A stretch of DNA of 64,000 nucleotides from Spirosoma pollinicola (GCF_002831565.1 NZ_CP025096.1:4202501-4266500), one strand, 5' to 3'; shown: positions 36,612 through 46,263, numbered from the stretch's first letter. Program-made: numbers and translations. The notes: generated by a model from the sequence alone, not told the origin.

Positions 36612-37496
36612 ATGACCATTTCTGAACTATTTATTTATCCAATAAAATCACTTGGGGGTATTTCTGTAACTGAAACTGTTGTGGAAGAGAAGGGCTTTCG
36701 GTATGATCGGCGGTTTATGCTGGTCGACCCCAGTGGCGAATTTATGACGCAGCGTACCAACCATGCAATGGCCCTGCTCGATGTAGCCATTGAAGGCGGG
36801 GATATTTTGCGTGTCTGGCACCGGCATCGCCCCGATGATGTGCTAAAACTGCCATTAACTATACCCGAACACACCAACGATGCCACCGAAGCCCGCGAAA
36901 CCATAAAGGTCACGATCTGGGATAGTAAAGATGTTCCGGCACTAACCGTTAGTGATGATGCCGACCGCTGGTTTACGAACGTGCTGGAAAAACCCTGTCG
37001 GCTGGTGTTTATGCCCGAAACAACCCACCGGGCTGTCGATGAGGCTTATGCCCGCCAGAACGATGCGGTGAGTTTTGCCGATGGATACCCGTATCTGCTC
37101 ATTGGTCAGGCTTCATTGTATAACCTGAATCAACGGCTCGATAGGCCCATGTCCATGCTGCGTTTCCGTCCGAATATAGTGGTGGCTGGAAGCTTACCCA
37201 ATGAGGAAGATGCCTGGCAACACTTTAAGCTAGGCGACATGGATTTTTATGGGGTTAAACCTTGCGCCCGGTGTGTGCTCACCACCATTGACCCCCAAAC
37301 CGGCCAGACGGGTAGGGAACCGCTGCGCACGCTGGCAACGTATCGGCAGTGGAAGAATAAAATTCTATTTGGCCAAAACGTACTGGCAAAGCCCACCGGC
37401 GAGTTTGTGCTGGGGACGTTACGGGTGGGACAGCCTGTTGACGTAATTGCCCGGCAGGAGCCGTGGCTGGCTCCTCCAATAGCTGGACTAAACTGA
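36612..37496 (+). CDS. MOSC-domain protein (YcbX-like)
   Basis: A 294-residue cytosolic protein: MOSC N-terminal beta barrel ('ISELFIYPIKSLGGISVTET', 'GFRYDRRFMLVDPSGEFMTQ') and the MOSC domain with conserved Cys in 'FYGVKPCARCVLTTIDPQTG'. MOSC domains bind the molybdenum cofactor. YcbX homologues detoxify N-hydroxylated base analogues with a reductase partner. No molybdopterin biosynthesis genes are visible here. Confidence 0.9.
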   Translation: MTISELFIYPIKSLGGISVTETVVEEKGFRYDRRFMLVDPSGEFMTQRTNHAMALLDVAIEGGDILRVWHRHRPDDVLKLPLTIPEHTNDATEARETIKVTIWDSKDVPALTVSDDADRWFTNVLEKPCRLVFMPETTHRAVDEAYARQNDAVSFADGYPYLLIGQASLYNLNQRLDRPMSMLRFRPNIVVAGSLPNEEDAWQHFKLGDMDFYGVKPCARCVLTTIDPQTGQTGREPLRTLATYRQWKNKILFGQNVLAKPTGEFVLGTLRVGQPVDVIARQEPWLAPPIAGLN

Positions 37497-37521
37497 TTTC
37501 ACGCAGATAATCAAAAACAAG

Positions 37522-38364
37522 TTGCTCCAATATCTACGAAATAGCTATTACCTGAGTTTCCCCGTCGTGATGGGAGCTGTGTTTTCCAATCGCATGGCTA
37601 TACGCCTGTCGGACGTTGACCCCGTGCATTGGGCTACCTCTATCATACTTGCTCTGGTCGTGTTTATCATTTACACGGTCGACCGGCTACTTGATGTCAG
37701 AAAGTTTACTATCGACCCCGCCAGCCAACCACTTACGGCCCGTCATCGGTTCCATCGCGACCATGCCCCGCTGCTATGGTGCGTTGTGATTGGTGCGGCT
37801 GTACTGGCCTTTATTCTAACGTTTTTTCTGCCCGGCAGCGTCATTAAGTTCGGGCTTGTGTTGGGCGGTGTTTGTATTGCTTACGTTGGCGCTGTTTTCA
37901 GATTGCCTGCACGGCATCCGGCTTTGCTGCTGAAAGAACCACTCGTTGCCGTGTTATATGCGGCTGGTATTTGGGGGAGTGTGTGGGTACAACGCCCGTC
38001 GGTGAGTATGATTGAGATACTACAAGGGCTGATGTTTGCCGGAATCGCGTTCCAAAACCTGTTGTTGTTTGCGGTTATGGAACAGTTAGAAGCACCTCAT
38101 GAAGCCCAGTTTTCCTTAGCCACTGCCTGGGGGTTGGGTAACTGTGCCCTGATTTTACGCTGGTTAACACTCATCATTGTGCTGACTGGCTTTGCTCTCT
38201 GTTTCCTGACCGAAGATCGATTCGCTCAACGGTCTGCCCTAATGCTTTCACTAATGAGCCTAACGCTCTATGGAATTCAGCGCTATCCAGACTATTTCCT
38301 TAAAAATGAACGGTATCGCTGGCTCGGCGATGGGGTATTCTGGATGCCGATGCTGGTGCTGTAA
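37522..38364 (+). CDS. Hypothetical polytopic membrane protein, UbiA-like
   Basis: A 280-residue protein with about eight hydrophobic helices. A TTG start is needed for this frame. 'VVFIIYTVDRLLDVRKFTID' and 'LTARHRFHRDHAPLLW' resemble the first acidic region of UbiA-type prenyltransferases (D-x-x-x-D), but the second Asp-rich loop is not evident, so activity is uncertain. It follows MOSC by 25 bases and may be co-transcribed. Confidence 0.65.
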   Translation: MLQYLRNSYYLSFPVVMGAVFSNRMAIRLSDVDPVHWATSIILALVVFIIYTVDRLLDVRKFTIDPASQPLTARHRFHRDHAPLLWCVVIGAAVLAFILTFFLPGSVIKFGLVLGGVCIAYVGAVFRLPARHPALLLKEPLVAVLYAAGIWGSVWVQRPSVSMIEILQGLMFAGIAFQNLLLFAVMEQLEAPHEAQFSLATAWGLGNCALILRWLTLIIVLTGFALCFLTEDRFAQRSALMLSLMSLTLYGIQRYPDYFLKNERYRWLGDGVFWMPMLVL

Positions 38365-38413
38365 ACCTTAGTGAAGTGGTGAAGTAGTTGTATTGGTTAA
38401 GTAGTCAAGCAAT

Positions 38414-38446
38414 AAACCTACAAGGTCTTTGAGACCTTATAGGTTT
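38414..38446. terminator. Hairpin between membrane protein and VOC genes
   Basis: AAACCTA-C-AAGGTCT...AGACCTT-A-TAGGTTT forms a 14-bp stem with short loop. Just before it (38366-38395) is a single run of GTGAAGTGGTGAAGTAG, the same unit that builds the hairpin at 30634. Confidence 0.7.
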
Positions 38447-38495
38447 GTAATCATAAAAGTTGGGGGTCTATTGTCGATTAGTAACTTTCCTACAA

Positions 38496-38891
38496 ATGCA
38501 CATCGAACACCTTGCCCTGTGGGTTCGCGATCTTGACCGGATGCGAACTTTTTATGAAACGTATTTTCAGGCTACAGCCAACGACAAATACGTCAATTCC
38601 AAAAAAGGTTTTTCGTCTTATTTTTTGACGTTTCCCGATGGCGGTTCCCGGCTGGAAATTATGCATATGCCGGGGATTCCCATTACGAAAAATGATGCCC
38701 TGAACCAATTTACGGGGCTTATTCACTTCGCTGTCACCGTGGGCAACGAGGCCGCCGTAGATGCGTTAACGGCCAGGCTCAGAATAGATGGATATGCTGT
38801 CGTTGGCGAACCCCGCCGAACGGGCGATGGCTATTACGAAAGTGTTGTATTGGACCCTGAAGGAAATCGAATCGAGCTAGTGGCTTCGTAG
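38496..38891 (+). CDS. VOC (glyoxalase/bleomycin-resistance) family protein
   Basis: A 131-residue protein starting at MHIEHLALWVRDLDRMRTFY; an upstream extension to 38460 has no family match. The paired beta-alpha-beta-beta-beta units are plain: 'HIEHLALWVRDLDRMRTFY', 'RLEIMHMPG', then 'GLIHFAVTVGNEAAVDALTA' and 'GDGYYESVVLDPEGNRIELV'. Metal ligands His3, Glu/Asp-type residues and the C-terminal Glu are present. Substrate unknown: glyoxalase I-like or dioxygenase-like. Confidence 0.85.
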   Translation: MHIEHLALWVRDLDRMRTFYETYFQATANDKYVNSKKGFSSYFLTFPDGGSRLEIMHMPGIPITKNDALNQFTGLIHFAVTVGNEAAVDALTARLRIDGYAVVGEPRRTGDGYYESVVLDPEGNRIELVAS

Positions 38892-38900
38892 GGGTATTTG

Positions 38901-39869
38901 CTATAGCTTGGGCGTCTCTTCCTGCTTCGATTTTACGGCTATCGTTTTAGCTTTCGCCGTTTCCTTAACATCGCGTTGCGTCAGGATGTCGAGGATAATT
39001 TGCGTCATGTATTCCCGCTTGTTGAACACAATATCATGGCGGTTTTCGGGAAGGAGAAACTGCTTCACTTCGGCATTTACTAGGTGATTTTGAGCAAACG
39101 AAACGTTTGTTGGATACACCAGTTCGTCGCGCTGGCCATGCAGCATGGTAATGCTGGCTTTGATTTTGGGCCAATCGGGCAAAATAGCTTCCAAAGCGCG
39201 ACGGTGGGCCAGTTTCTCATCGTTTGCCAGCCGCAATAGGGGAGGAACACCCCAATGAATTAGCGGACTGTCGGCAAAATAGCTGATTGGGTAGGTTCGT
39301 TCGAGTCCAGGTCCAAGGGCTGAGGAAACGAACACAACATGGTCGACCCTGTCTGGATTATTCATCGCCAGTCGCGCCGTGACAGACCCGCCATACGACG
39401 AGCCAACAACCATTAAATAGGGTGCTTTTTTGTACCGATTAATGAGCGGTTGCAGCAATTCGGCCTGTCGAATAATCGACGTTTCGACTCGACCATAATC
39501 CGAGTATCCATATCCGGGGCGGTCAACGGCTACCAGCTGCGCCCGATTAAGCAGCGTTGTATCCTTAAAAAACTCGTTGAAAAAAGAGAGCGAACTTGGG
39601 GCACCATGAACGAAAAGTACGACTGGCAATGTCGAATCGGTTTCCGAAACGGGCGTTTCCATAAACCGAATGGTACGAGGTTCCTGAGTTCCCTTTTGCT
39701 GAACGTGGTAGTAATGAACGACAGGGTGAACGCGCTGATCCTTAAACTCATCGACTAACTCCTGATCTGTTTGACGGGAGTCAACAAACCAGCCTGCAAT
39801 GACTCCACCAACGGCCAATATTAGTAGGGTAAAAATAGTCCAGCGAAAAATTTGTGTGAATAGCTTCAT
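38901..39869 (-). CDS. Membrane-anchored alpha/beta hydrolase
   Basis: A 322-residue protein with one N-terminal transmembrane helix (about residues 7-29). The hydrolase domain shows 'VVLFVHGAPSSLSFFNEFF' (oxyanion), 'LVAVDRPGYGYSD', 'LMVVGSSYGGSVTARLA' with the nucleophile Ser, 'MLHGQRDELV' (Asp) and 'NRHDIVF' (His). The C-terminal tail is Lys-rich. Probably faces the periplasm and hydrolyses an ester or amide. Convergent with the VOC gene; nine bases separate them. Confidence 0.85.
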   Translation of the reverse strand: MKLFTQIFRWTIFTLLILAVGGVIAGWFVDSRQTDQELVDEFKDQRVHPVVHYYHVQQKGTQEPRTIRFMETPVSETDSTLPVVLFVHGAPSSLSFFNEFFKDTTLLNRAQLVAVDRPGYGYSDYGRVETSIIRQAELLQPLINRYKKAPYLMVVGSSYGGSVTARLAMNNPDRVDHVVFVSSALGPGLERTYPISYFADSPLIHWGVPPLLRLANDEKLAHRRALEAILPDWPKIKASITMLHGQRDELVYPTNVSFAQNHLVNAEVKQFLLPENRHDIVFNKREYMTQIILDILTQRDVKETAKAKTIAVKSKQEETPKL

Positions 39870-40070
39870 GATGCCAGGGTGTGTATTTATAACTACGAAT
39901 ACCCTGCCAAAAGTTTAAATAATTGTCGTCACTCTGCTCGGAGTTTATCGACTGGTACAGTACGTTTCTTGAAAAATGTATACAATTCGTTAATTATCAA
40001 TCAATTATAAATATTCTAGGATATAACGCAAGTGTTGATCAAACCCAACAAGTATGTATTTTCCATAATT

Positions 40071-40106
40071 GCAGTAGTGTCAGGTCCTGAGACCCGACAC
40101 TACTGC
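40071..40106. terminator. Hairpin terminator after PBP1A
   Basis: GCAGTAGTGTCAGGTC and GACCCGACACTACTGC form a 16-bp stem with one mismatch and a 4-base loop, just beyond the minus-strand stop at 40121. Confidence 0.75.
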
Positions 40107-40120
40107 TACACAATACCAAT

Positions 40121-42682
40121 TTATTGATTCCTTGTCGTATCGGGGGGCGTAGTTGGGTCCGGTGCAGGGGCAACAGGAACGAGAGTTGAGTCGCCTGTTT
40201 CGCTTGAAATATCGGTTGAATCCGATTCAGTAGTTTCCTGTTCGTCGCCAGAGTAGCCGCAATTCAGGTATTCTTTTGTGATACCATCAGCCTTTGGAAA
40301 GGGCCCTTGCAGATTTTTGAATCGGGAGTCATGATAGACCTTCTCCAGAAAACGACCCACTAGTGGTAAAGCTGTTTTCGCGCCTTCGCCAAGGTCGGTT
40401 GAGCGGAAGTGGATACTTCGGTCATCGCCACCGACCCAAGCACCAACAATCAGGTTGTTGGAGACGCCCACAAACCAGCCGTCGGAGTTGTTGGACGTTG
40501 TTCCCGTTTTACCACCCATTTCATTGTGATTTTTGAACAGGTCGTACGACCACAGGTTTTGCGACGTGCCGCCGGATTCCTGCAAGCCGCCCTGTAGCAT
40601 ATACCGCATCAGAAAGGCCGTTTCGGGGCTTATTGCCCGTTTGTGCTGGCTCGTGAATGTCTCGATTACATCACCATCGCGATTTTCTATGCGCTGAACG
40701 ATAATGGGTTCGGTCGATTCACCATCGTTGACAAAGGTACAGTAAGCTCCCACCAGTTCGTAGAGAGACACATCCGATGAACCCAGCCCGATGGATGGTA
40801 CGGCTTCCAGCCTGCTTTTAATACCCATTCGGTGTGCATATTCGGCTACACGTTCGGGGCCAACGTCATCAGTCAACTGAGCTGTGATTGAGTTGACCGA
40901 ACGTGCCATAGCCCGGCGAAGTGTCAAATGCGCATACGAATAATAGCCTGTTGAGTTGCGGGGTTCCCATATCTTGTCTTCCCCATTTTCGCGGTATTCT
41001 TTGCGGAATGGCTTGTCCTGAATGCGGTCACAGGGGCTAAGGTTGCTAAGCGTATCATCAATAGCCGTAGTATAAACAAAAGGCTTGAAGGTCGAACCCG
41101 GTTGGCGTTTCCCCTGTTTGACGTGATCATACTTAAAGTAGTTGTAATCCAGACCGCCAACCCAGGCCCGAATGTAGCCCGTGCGCGGGTCCATGGCCAC
41201 CATACCCGACTGCAAAAAGTGCTTGTAGTAGGCAATCGAGTCATAGGGAGTCATTGATGTTGAATCATAACCACGCTTATTCGTCCAGCTAAAGACTCTC
41301 ATTTTGTACTTCACATTCTTCATGTAGTACATGATCGAGTCTGGATAAAGGGGCATGAAGCGTCGTTTCAGCGTTTTGTAGCGTTCTGTCCGATGGGCTA
41401 CAGAATCAATAAACCCCGGAATCTCATTACCATCTTCGTCTGTCCACGGGTTTCTACCGCGCCAGTGGTTATCAAATGAGTGCTGTAACTGCTTCATCTT
41501 TTCGCTCGTAGCCTCTTCAGCATACGTTTGCATGCGCGAGTCGATCGTTGTGACAATCCGCAACCCATCGGTATACAGATCATACCCGTTTTCCTCGCCC
41601 CACTTTTTTACGTAATCCAGAACAACATTTTTGAGGTAACTGGCTGGCCCGGAGTAAGGATTTTCGGGTGTAAATTCCGTTATAAGCGGTAAGGCACTAA
41701 TCGAGTCGGCCTGGGCTTTTGTCAGGAATTTATACTTGGCCATTTGGCCCAGCACGATATTCCGGCGTTCGCGGGAGCGTTTGGGATTTCTTAATGGATT
41801 GTAGTTTGTCGTGGCTTTTTGAAGGCCGACCAATACCGCTCCTTCCTGCACATTCAGGCTGTCTGGAACCTTGTTGAAAAATGTCTGGGCGGCAGTTTTC
41901 AGGCCGAAGGCGTTCTGGCCGAAATCCACCGTATTGAAGTAATAGGTGATGATCTGATCTTTCGAGAAATTCCCTTCCAGTTTAAGGGCCATCAGCCATT
42001 CTTTCGACTTATAAATGACTTTTCGGATCAATGGAATACGGGTTAACAGGCCCGTATTTGTTTTTCGGCGAGTTTTAAAGAGGTTCTTGGCTAACTGCTG
42101 CGTAATGGTAGACCCTCCTCCATCGCGGCCGAAACTAATAACGGCCCGGCCTATAGCCCGTGGATCGACGCCACCATGTTCGTAAAAACGGGCATCTTCG
42201 GTGGCGATCAGGGCGTTAATTAACGGTTTTGGGATGTTCTCGAACTTGATAGGCGTCCGGTTTTCGGCGTAGAATTTACCGATCATAACGCCATCCTGCG
42301 AATAAATTTCGGACGATTGATTAAGCTTTGGGTTGCTTAACTCGCCCACACTCGGCATTTCGCCGGTGAGATACAGGAAGTTGTAGTTTAGAACAAATAC
42401 GTAAATACCCAGAGCCAGAGAAGCCCAAAGAATACCTTTCGTTGTTTTTTTTAGGTAAGGATAATACCAGGATTCAGGATCGATGTACTGATGAACGAAT
42501 GCGCGAAACTGATTACGATAGCTATGATAGGTGTTTGCCCAAGCATTGACACGCTCCTCGCCGGCAACCCGTGCGATATGGCGGCCTACTCTGCTTCTAA
42601 CGTTGCCTGCTACTTTCTGGCGTTTCCGAAATTCGCCAAAAGCGTGCCGAACAGCGCGGAATCGCTCCCTGTATTGACTCAT
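40121..42682 (-). CDS. Penicillin-binding protein 1A-type transglycosylase/transpeptidase
   Basis: An 853-residue bifunctional PBP: cytosolic basic N terminus, one membrane helix (about 85-105), GT51 domain with 'ALIATEDARFYEHGGVDPRA' (catalytic Glu), 'GGSTITQQLAKNLF' and 'YFNTVDFGQNAFGLKTAAQT', and the transpeptidase domain with 'RQPGSTFKPF' (SxxK Ser), 'ARSVNSITAQL' (SxN) and 'GGKTGTTSNNSDGWFVG' (KTG). An acidic, Pro/Thr-rich tail follows. It polymerises and cross-links peptidoglycan at the outer face of the inner membrane. It is monocistronic with its own terminator. Confidence 0.95.
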   Translation of the reverse strand: MSQYRERFRAVRHAFGEFRKRQKVAGNVRSRVGRHIARVAGEERVNAWANTYHSYRNQFRAFVHQYIDPESWYYPYLKKTTKGILWASLALGIYVFVLNYNFLYLTGEMPSVGELSNPKLNQSSEIYSQDGVMIGKFYAENRTPIKFENIPKPLINALIATEDARFYEHGGVDPRAIGRAVISFGRDGGGSTITQQLAKNLFKTRRKTNTGLLTRIPLIRKVIYKSKEWLMALKLEGNFSKDQIITYYFNTVDFGQNAFGLKTAAQTFFNKVPDSLNVQEGAVLVGLQKATTNYNPLRNPKRSRERRNIVLGQMAKYKFLTKAQADSISALPLITEFTPENPYSGPASYLKNVVLDYVKKWGEENGYDLYTDGLRIVTTIDSRMQTYAEEATSEKMKQLQHSFDNHWRGRNPWTDEDGNEIPGFIDSVAHRTERYKTLKRRFMPLYPDSIMYYMKNVKYKMRVFSWTNKRGYDSTSMTPYDSIAYYKHFLQSGMVAMDPRTGYIRAWVGGLDYNYFKYDHVKQGKRQPGSTFKPFVYTTAIDDTLSNLSPCDRIQDKPFRKEYRENGEDKIWEPRNSTGYYSYAHLTLRRAMARSVNSITAQLTDDVGPERVAEYAHRMGIKSRLEAVPSIGLGSSDVSLYELVGAYCTFVNDGESTEPIIVQRIENRDGDVIETFTSQHKRAISPETAFLMRYMLQGGLQESGGTSQNLWSYDLFKNHNEMGGKTGTTSNNSDGWFVGVSNNLIVGAWVGGDDRSIHFRSTDLGEGAKTALPLVGRFLEKVYHDSRFKNLQGPFPKADGITKEYLNCGYSGDEQETTESDSTDISSETGDSTLVPVAPAPDPTTPPDTTRNQ

Positions 42683-42934
42683 GTTTTAATAGTCGAATAT
42701 AATCTGATTATTCACCAGCTGGCCCACCGATGGTGTCCAGTCTATCTGGTCCGGATTGCCCCGATCAGGTCCGGGTCAATCCAGAACGGGTCAGTCCGGA
42801 CCGGGGTCCAAATATAACGGATTTTCGACCGATGTAATATACAAAAGCCGGGTCGCTCACACGGCCCGGCTGATTTTTGCCTGGTTATTTTTTACGAATC
42901 AATATACGCTTTCGGGCAGAATAACGCCTTACAT

Positions 42935-43402
42935 CTATTTTTTCTCGAATGTCATAGCCACACCATTCATGCAGTAGCGAAGCCCCGTTGGTTTGGGGCC
43001 ATCGTTGAACACATGGCCCAGGTGACCACCACATACGTTACAAAGCACCTCTGTACGAACCATGCCATAGGTTTTGTCGGAGTTCTCCTTTACGGCGTTT
43101 TTGGCGATGGGTTGATAAAAACTTGGCCAGCCTGTGCCGGAGTCAAATTTAGTATCAGACGCAAACAACGCGTTATGACACCCTGCACAATAGAACGTGC
43201 CGTGGTCGTGAATCTCGTTGAGCGGACTGGTGAAAGCCCGTTCGGTTCCGTGTTCGCGAAGCACGGTGTATTGGTTTGGTGTTAGAATTTTTTTCCACTC
43301 TGCATCGGTTTTTACTACCTTATGAGGGGGCGTGTCGTCTGTAGTAAAGGCTAAAGCTGTAAACAGACAAGCTGATAATAGAATTGACAAAATGAGTTTC
43401 AT
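42935..43402 (-). CDS. msrB: Exported peptide-methionine (R)-S-oxide reductase
   Basis: A 155-residue MsrB with an N-terminal signal ('[15 protein letters not shown]'). Zinc-binding Cys pairs '[11 protein letters not shown]' and '[14 protein letters not shown]' are present, with '[11 protein letters not shown]' and the catalytic Cys in '[12 protein letters not shown]' (RYCMNG for the usual RYCINS). It reduces methionine-R-sulfoxide in periplasmic or surface proteins. No MsrA fusion. The long perfect palindrome lies 180 bp upstream. Confidence 0.95.
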   Translation of the reverse strand: MKLILSILLSACLFTALAFTTDDTPPHKVVKTDAEWKKILTPNQYTVLREHGTERAFTSPLNEIHDHGTFYCAGCHNALFASDTKFDSGTGWPSFYQPIAKNAVKENSDKTYGMVRTEVLCNVCGGHLGHVFNDGPKPTGLRYCMNGVAMTFEKK

Positions 43403-43580
43403 ATCGTTTTTTAGATTTTAGCGCAAAGACGCAAGTGTAAACGCAAAGGTTATAGTCTGAGCATGGTTGCCAGGTCGTCAATGCAAGCTAAGGTATAAAG
43501 GCACTCTTTTCATTCGCTATAAATAGCGTCGAAAACACAAGCATTGAGCGCCGGATTTGGCGAAATATGCTATGAGGTTG

Positions 43581-43718
43581 TTTAGGATTTTGATTCCGAA
43601 CGAGTTTTTGTCATCCCGACGAAGGAGGGATCTTCGGGATAAATGAAAAACTCTACCTACCCCGAAGATCCCTCCTTCGTCGGGATGACAAAAACTCGTT
43701 CGGAATCAAAATCCTAAA
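43581..43718. repeat. Perfect 58-bp inverted repeat
   Basis: Arms 43581-43638 and 43661-43718 are exact reverse complements of 58 bases with a 22-base loop. The arms start TTTAGGATTTTGATTCCGAA and contain GTCATCCCGACGAAGGAGGG. It lies between the anti-sigma gene's end and the msrB promoter region; it may serve as a terminator or be a MITE-like intergenic repeat. Confidence 0.9.
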
Positions 43719-43757
43719 TAATCTCTATTATAAAAACAGTAAAAACGTGCGTTACGT

Positions 43758-44576
43758 TCAGGCGTTTATGGGAGCAAGCGCGAGCAATGTGGAGAGGGTA
43801 GGCGTTGGGCTTCCTCCCCGTTTTTCGACCGTGACGGCGAACGCTTCGGCCCGTGCCACGTTACGATTCATGCGTTGGACCGCAGCTGATGATGTTTCGA
43901 ATACACCTGCATCAACGGGTTTGCCACCCACCATCGACCAGAGCTGATATTGCTTGTCGGCTGGTAAAGGAGGCAGTGACCCAACCTGAACAGCTACCTG
44001 ATGGGTTTGGCTATTCCAGAAAACGAGCATAGTACCCTGGGGTGCTTTATCATTACCCTTCAATTCCAGCGTTCGGGTACCGGGTTGGCGGACAACGGCC
44101 AGTGCCTGATCGGCCAGTGTTTTTTGATCGCGCAACTGGCGCACCTCAGCCAGCATTTTGCTGTTATCGGTTTGAGTAGACGTCAGTCTTTTTTGGGTTG
44201 TTCGCAGCTGCGAAAGGAGGTAGAACGAAAATAAGAAAAGCAACAAACCCATTGAGGCAGCCACAATCCAGGTAACCCGGAAAGTAGGAGACGAATTAGT
44301 TGTCGACATATCAACCGGCATTGGCCGAACGATGGTTTCCTGCACCGGCTTGTCGAAGTCAAGTTGATCCATCAATTTGGCCTTCACCGATTCGGGTGGT
44401 TCAACGCTGTGCGAAAGCGCGTAATTTTCAAGGACTTCTGAAAGCTGGTCAAGTTCGAGTCGTATATCCGGATAAATAGACGATAGGCACTCGACCTCGC
44501 GTCGCTCTTGGTCGCTAACCGCACCCATGACGTAAGACTCCAAGATACCAGATGCTATGTACTCCGTAACGTTCAT
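43758..44576 (-). CDS. Anti-sigma factor (RskA/FecR-type membrane protein)
   Basis: A 272-residue protein with an N-terminal helical domain ('NVTEYIASGILESYVMGAVS', 'EVECLSSIYPDIRLELDQL'), one transmembrane helix (about 102-122, 'WIVAASMGLLLFLFSFYLLS') and a periplasmic anti-sigma-K type domain ending in 'GSLPPLPADKQYQLWSMVGG' and 'FAVTVEKRGGSPTPT'. This is the RskA (anti-sigma-K) layout without the zinc motif. Its start codon overlaps the sigma gene's end by four bases (ATGA), so the two are made together and the sensor holds the sigma at the membrane. Confidence 0.88.
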   Translation of the reverse strand: MNVTEYIASGILESYVMGAVSDQERREVECLSSIYPDIRLELDQLSEVLENYALSHSVEPPESVKAKLMDQLDFDKPVQETIVRPMPVDMSTTNSSPTFRVTWIVAASMGLLLFLFSFYLLSQLRTTQKRLTSTQTDNSKMLAEVRQLRDQKTLADQALAVVRQPGTRTLELKGNDKAPQGTMLVFWNSQTHQVAVQVGSLPPLPADKQYQLWSMVGGKPVDAGVFETSSAAVQRMNRNVARAEAFAVTVEKRGGSPTPTLSTLLALAPINA

Positions 44577-45127
44577 GATTTAAATAATTGCTTTAATTCC
44601 TGCAAGGCTGCCCTGACACGAGTTTTTACCGTTCCCAACGGCAGTTTGAGTTCTTCGGCGGCTTCTTCATGGGTATATCCCCCAAAATAGACCAGATCAA
44701 TTAACTGTTTGCGTTCGGGTCTCAACTGGTTTACAACTTCCTTTATACCAATGTGGTCTGGGTTGGGCTGCTCCGTATTGTGTTGCCGGTCAACAATATG
44801 TACGTTGTCTTCGTCGGTTCGGATTGCCGCAAAGGGTTGCGTTTTTTGAGAGCGTAGCGAATCAATGGCCGTATTTCGGGAAATATTCAGCATCCAGGTA
44901 AACAAACGACCCTTACTGGCGTCGTATGCGTCCAGGTTCTTCCAGATCTTGACGAAGATGTCTTGTAAAAGGTCAGCCGCCTGCTCATCATCACGCACAA
45001 TGCGAAGCACCACCCCAAAAAGGGCGGGTGAATATTGATCATAGAGCCATTGAAAAGCCTGCTGATCGCGCTGGGTAAGCTTTTCAATCAAGACGCTTTC
45101 TGAAACTAAAGAAGACTGGCGTTTCAC
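44573..45127 (-). CDS. ECF RNA polymerase sigma factor (SigK-like)
   Basis: About 184 residues from a GTG start; the open frame reaches 45211 but those extra residues look unreal and would start inside a terminator hairpin. Region 2: 'FQWLYDQYSPALFGVVLRIV' and 'AADLLQDIFVKIWKNLDAYD'; 'GRLFTWMLNISRNTAIDSLR'; region 4: 'YTHEEAAEELKLPLGTVKTR'. It is followed by its anti-sigma gene with a 4-base overlap. The regulon is unknown; neighbouring msrB and fasciclin genes are possible targets. Confidence 0.88.
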   Translation of the reverse strand: MKRQSSLVSESVLIEKLTQRDQQAFQWLYDQYSPALFGVVLRIVRDDEQAADLLQDIFVKIWKNLDAYDASKGRLFTWMLNISRNTAIDSLRSQKTQPFAAIRTDEDNVHIVDRQHNTEQPNPDHIGIKEVVNQLRPERKQLIDLVYFGGYTHEEAAEELKLPLGTVKTRVRAALQELKQLFKS

Positions 45128-45198
45128 GAGGGGGGTGTTAAGTGAGCCAAATATATACAGTTTTTTAAAAAACCAGTGTTTATGTGCCAGATTAAGGT

Positions 45199-45245
45199 GA
45201 TAGACCCGCACCGCCGACGGTCAGCCGTTGCTGTGCGGGTCTATC
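45199..45245. terminator. Hairpin between fasciclin and sigma genes
   Basis: GATAGACCCGCA and TGCGGGTCTATC form a perfect 12-bp stem enclosing a small inner palindrome. It lies just after the fasciclin stop on the minus strand. Confidence 0.7.
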
Positions 45246-45270
45246 GAAGATAATCGTTAGATTATTCTGG

Positions 45271-46263
45271 TCAACGAAAAGAATCCATACCCGATTTGGG
45301 CATCAACACACCACTTATACTATAAACGACTCCGTTGGCCTGAGGGTTATCGCTACCGTCAATGGAGGCTGTATGTCCCTGTTCATCGGTAAGCGTCATA
45401 CGCCCGTTTGATTCCTGAATAGTCAAGTTAGTACCCGATAACGTTTTCAAAGTTGCTTTCCCATTACCGGCTTTTATTTGACGACTCAATTCTGCGGGCG
45501 ACAGCGTGCCGCTTACCACATGATAGGATAGAAGCTGTTTAAGGGCAGCGCGGTTACTGCCTTCCAGCAAAGCACCCTGCACCGTAGTTGGAAGGGTTTT
45601 GAAAGCCGCATTTGTTGGCGCGAAGACCGTGTAAGGGCCGCTGCCTTTGAGTGTTTCCCACATATCGGCCGATTGCAGGGCGTTTTGCAGGGTTGTGTAG
45701 TTGGGCGATGACGAGACAAAATCGCCGATGCTGGTGTTTCGAACGGTACTGCCTGCTTTCACGGCTGGGGTTGGGCTGGATTTAGCCCCCTCAACAGCTG
45801 CTGCAGTTCCGGCGTTGGAATCTGCTAGCCCCGAACTACCTGATGAACTGCGGGTAGCACTGTTGTTTTGCGCGTTATTCACCGGATCGACAGGCGCAGC
45901 ATTTGGGTTGCTACCTGCACCGGTTGGCGCGTTGGTTACATTGTTGCTGTTGTAATTGGTTGTGTTACTGTTGTTTATCGCTGTGCCATCGCTGGATGAA
46001 CTCTGCCGATAGCGGGCGTCTTGTGGCGACGTGTTTGTGGTGGTGGCGGCACTGCCCGCTTTTTGATTAGTCATTTTTCGGTTGCGTTTCATGGCACGCT
46101 TTTGATCGCGGGAGGGTTTTGCCGGCATCGAATCCGGAGCAATGGCTCCCTGCGGATAGGTTGTTGAGGTAGCGGCTCCCGTTGGGGTTGTTTGCGCCCA
46201 GCCGGTGGTAGCGATCAGCGCTGTTCCCAACGCGAATAGGCTAATGTGTTGCTTGATTTTCAT
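45271..46263 (-). CDS. Exported fasciclin (FAS1) domain protein
   Basis: 330 residues starting at MKIKQHISLFALGTALIATT, a clear signal peptide; upstream codons up to 46506 are not part of the protein. A low-complexity Ser/Thr/Asn/Ala linker (about 30-180, with many TNTSN and NNSNT runs) precedes one FAS1 domain: 'TTLQNALQSADMWETLKGSG', 'PYTVFAPTNAAFKTLPT', 'LLSYHVVSGTLSP' (H1/H2 boxes) and 'GVVYSISGVLMPKS'. FAS1 proteins mediate adhesion. The linker suggests a surface-exposed stalk. Confidence 0.9.
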   Translation of the reverse strand: MKIKQHISLFALGTALIATTGWAQTTPTGAATSTTYPQGAIAPDSMPAKPSRDQKRAMKRNRKMTNQKAGSAATTTNTSPQDARYRQSSSSDGTAINNSNTTNYNSNNVTNAPTGAGSNPNAAPVDPVNNAQNNSATRSSSGSSGLADSNAGTAAAVEGAKSSPTPAVKAGSTVRNTSIGDFVSSSPNYTTLQNALQSADMWETLKGSGPYTVFAPTNAAFKTLPTTVQGALLEGSNRAALKQLLSYHVVSGTLSPAELSRQIKAGNGKATLKTLSGTNLTIQESNGRMTLTDEQGHTASIDGSDNPQANGVVYSISGVLMPKSGMDSFR

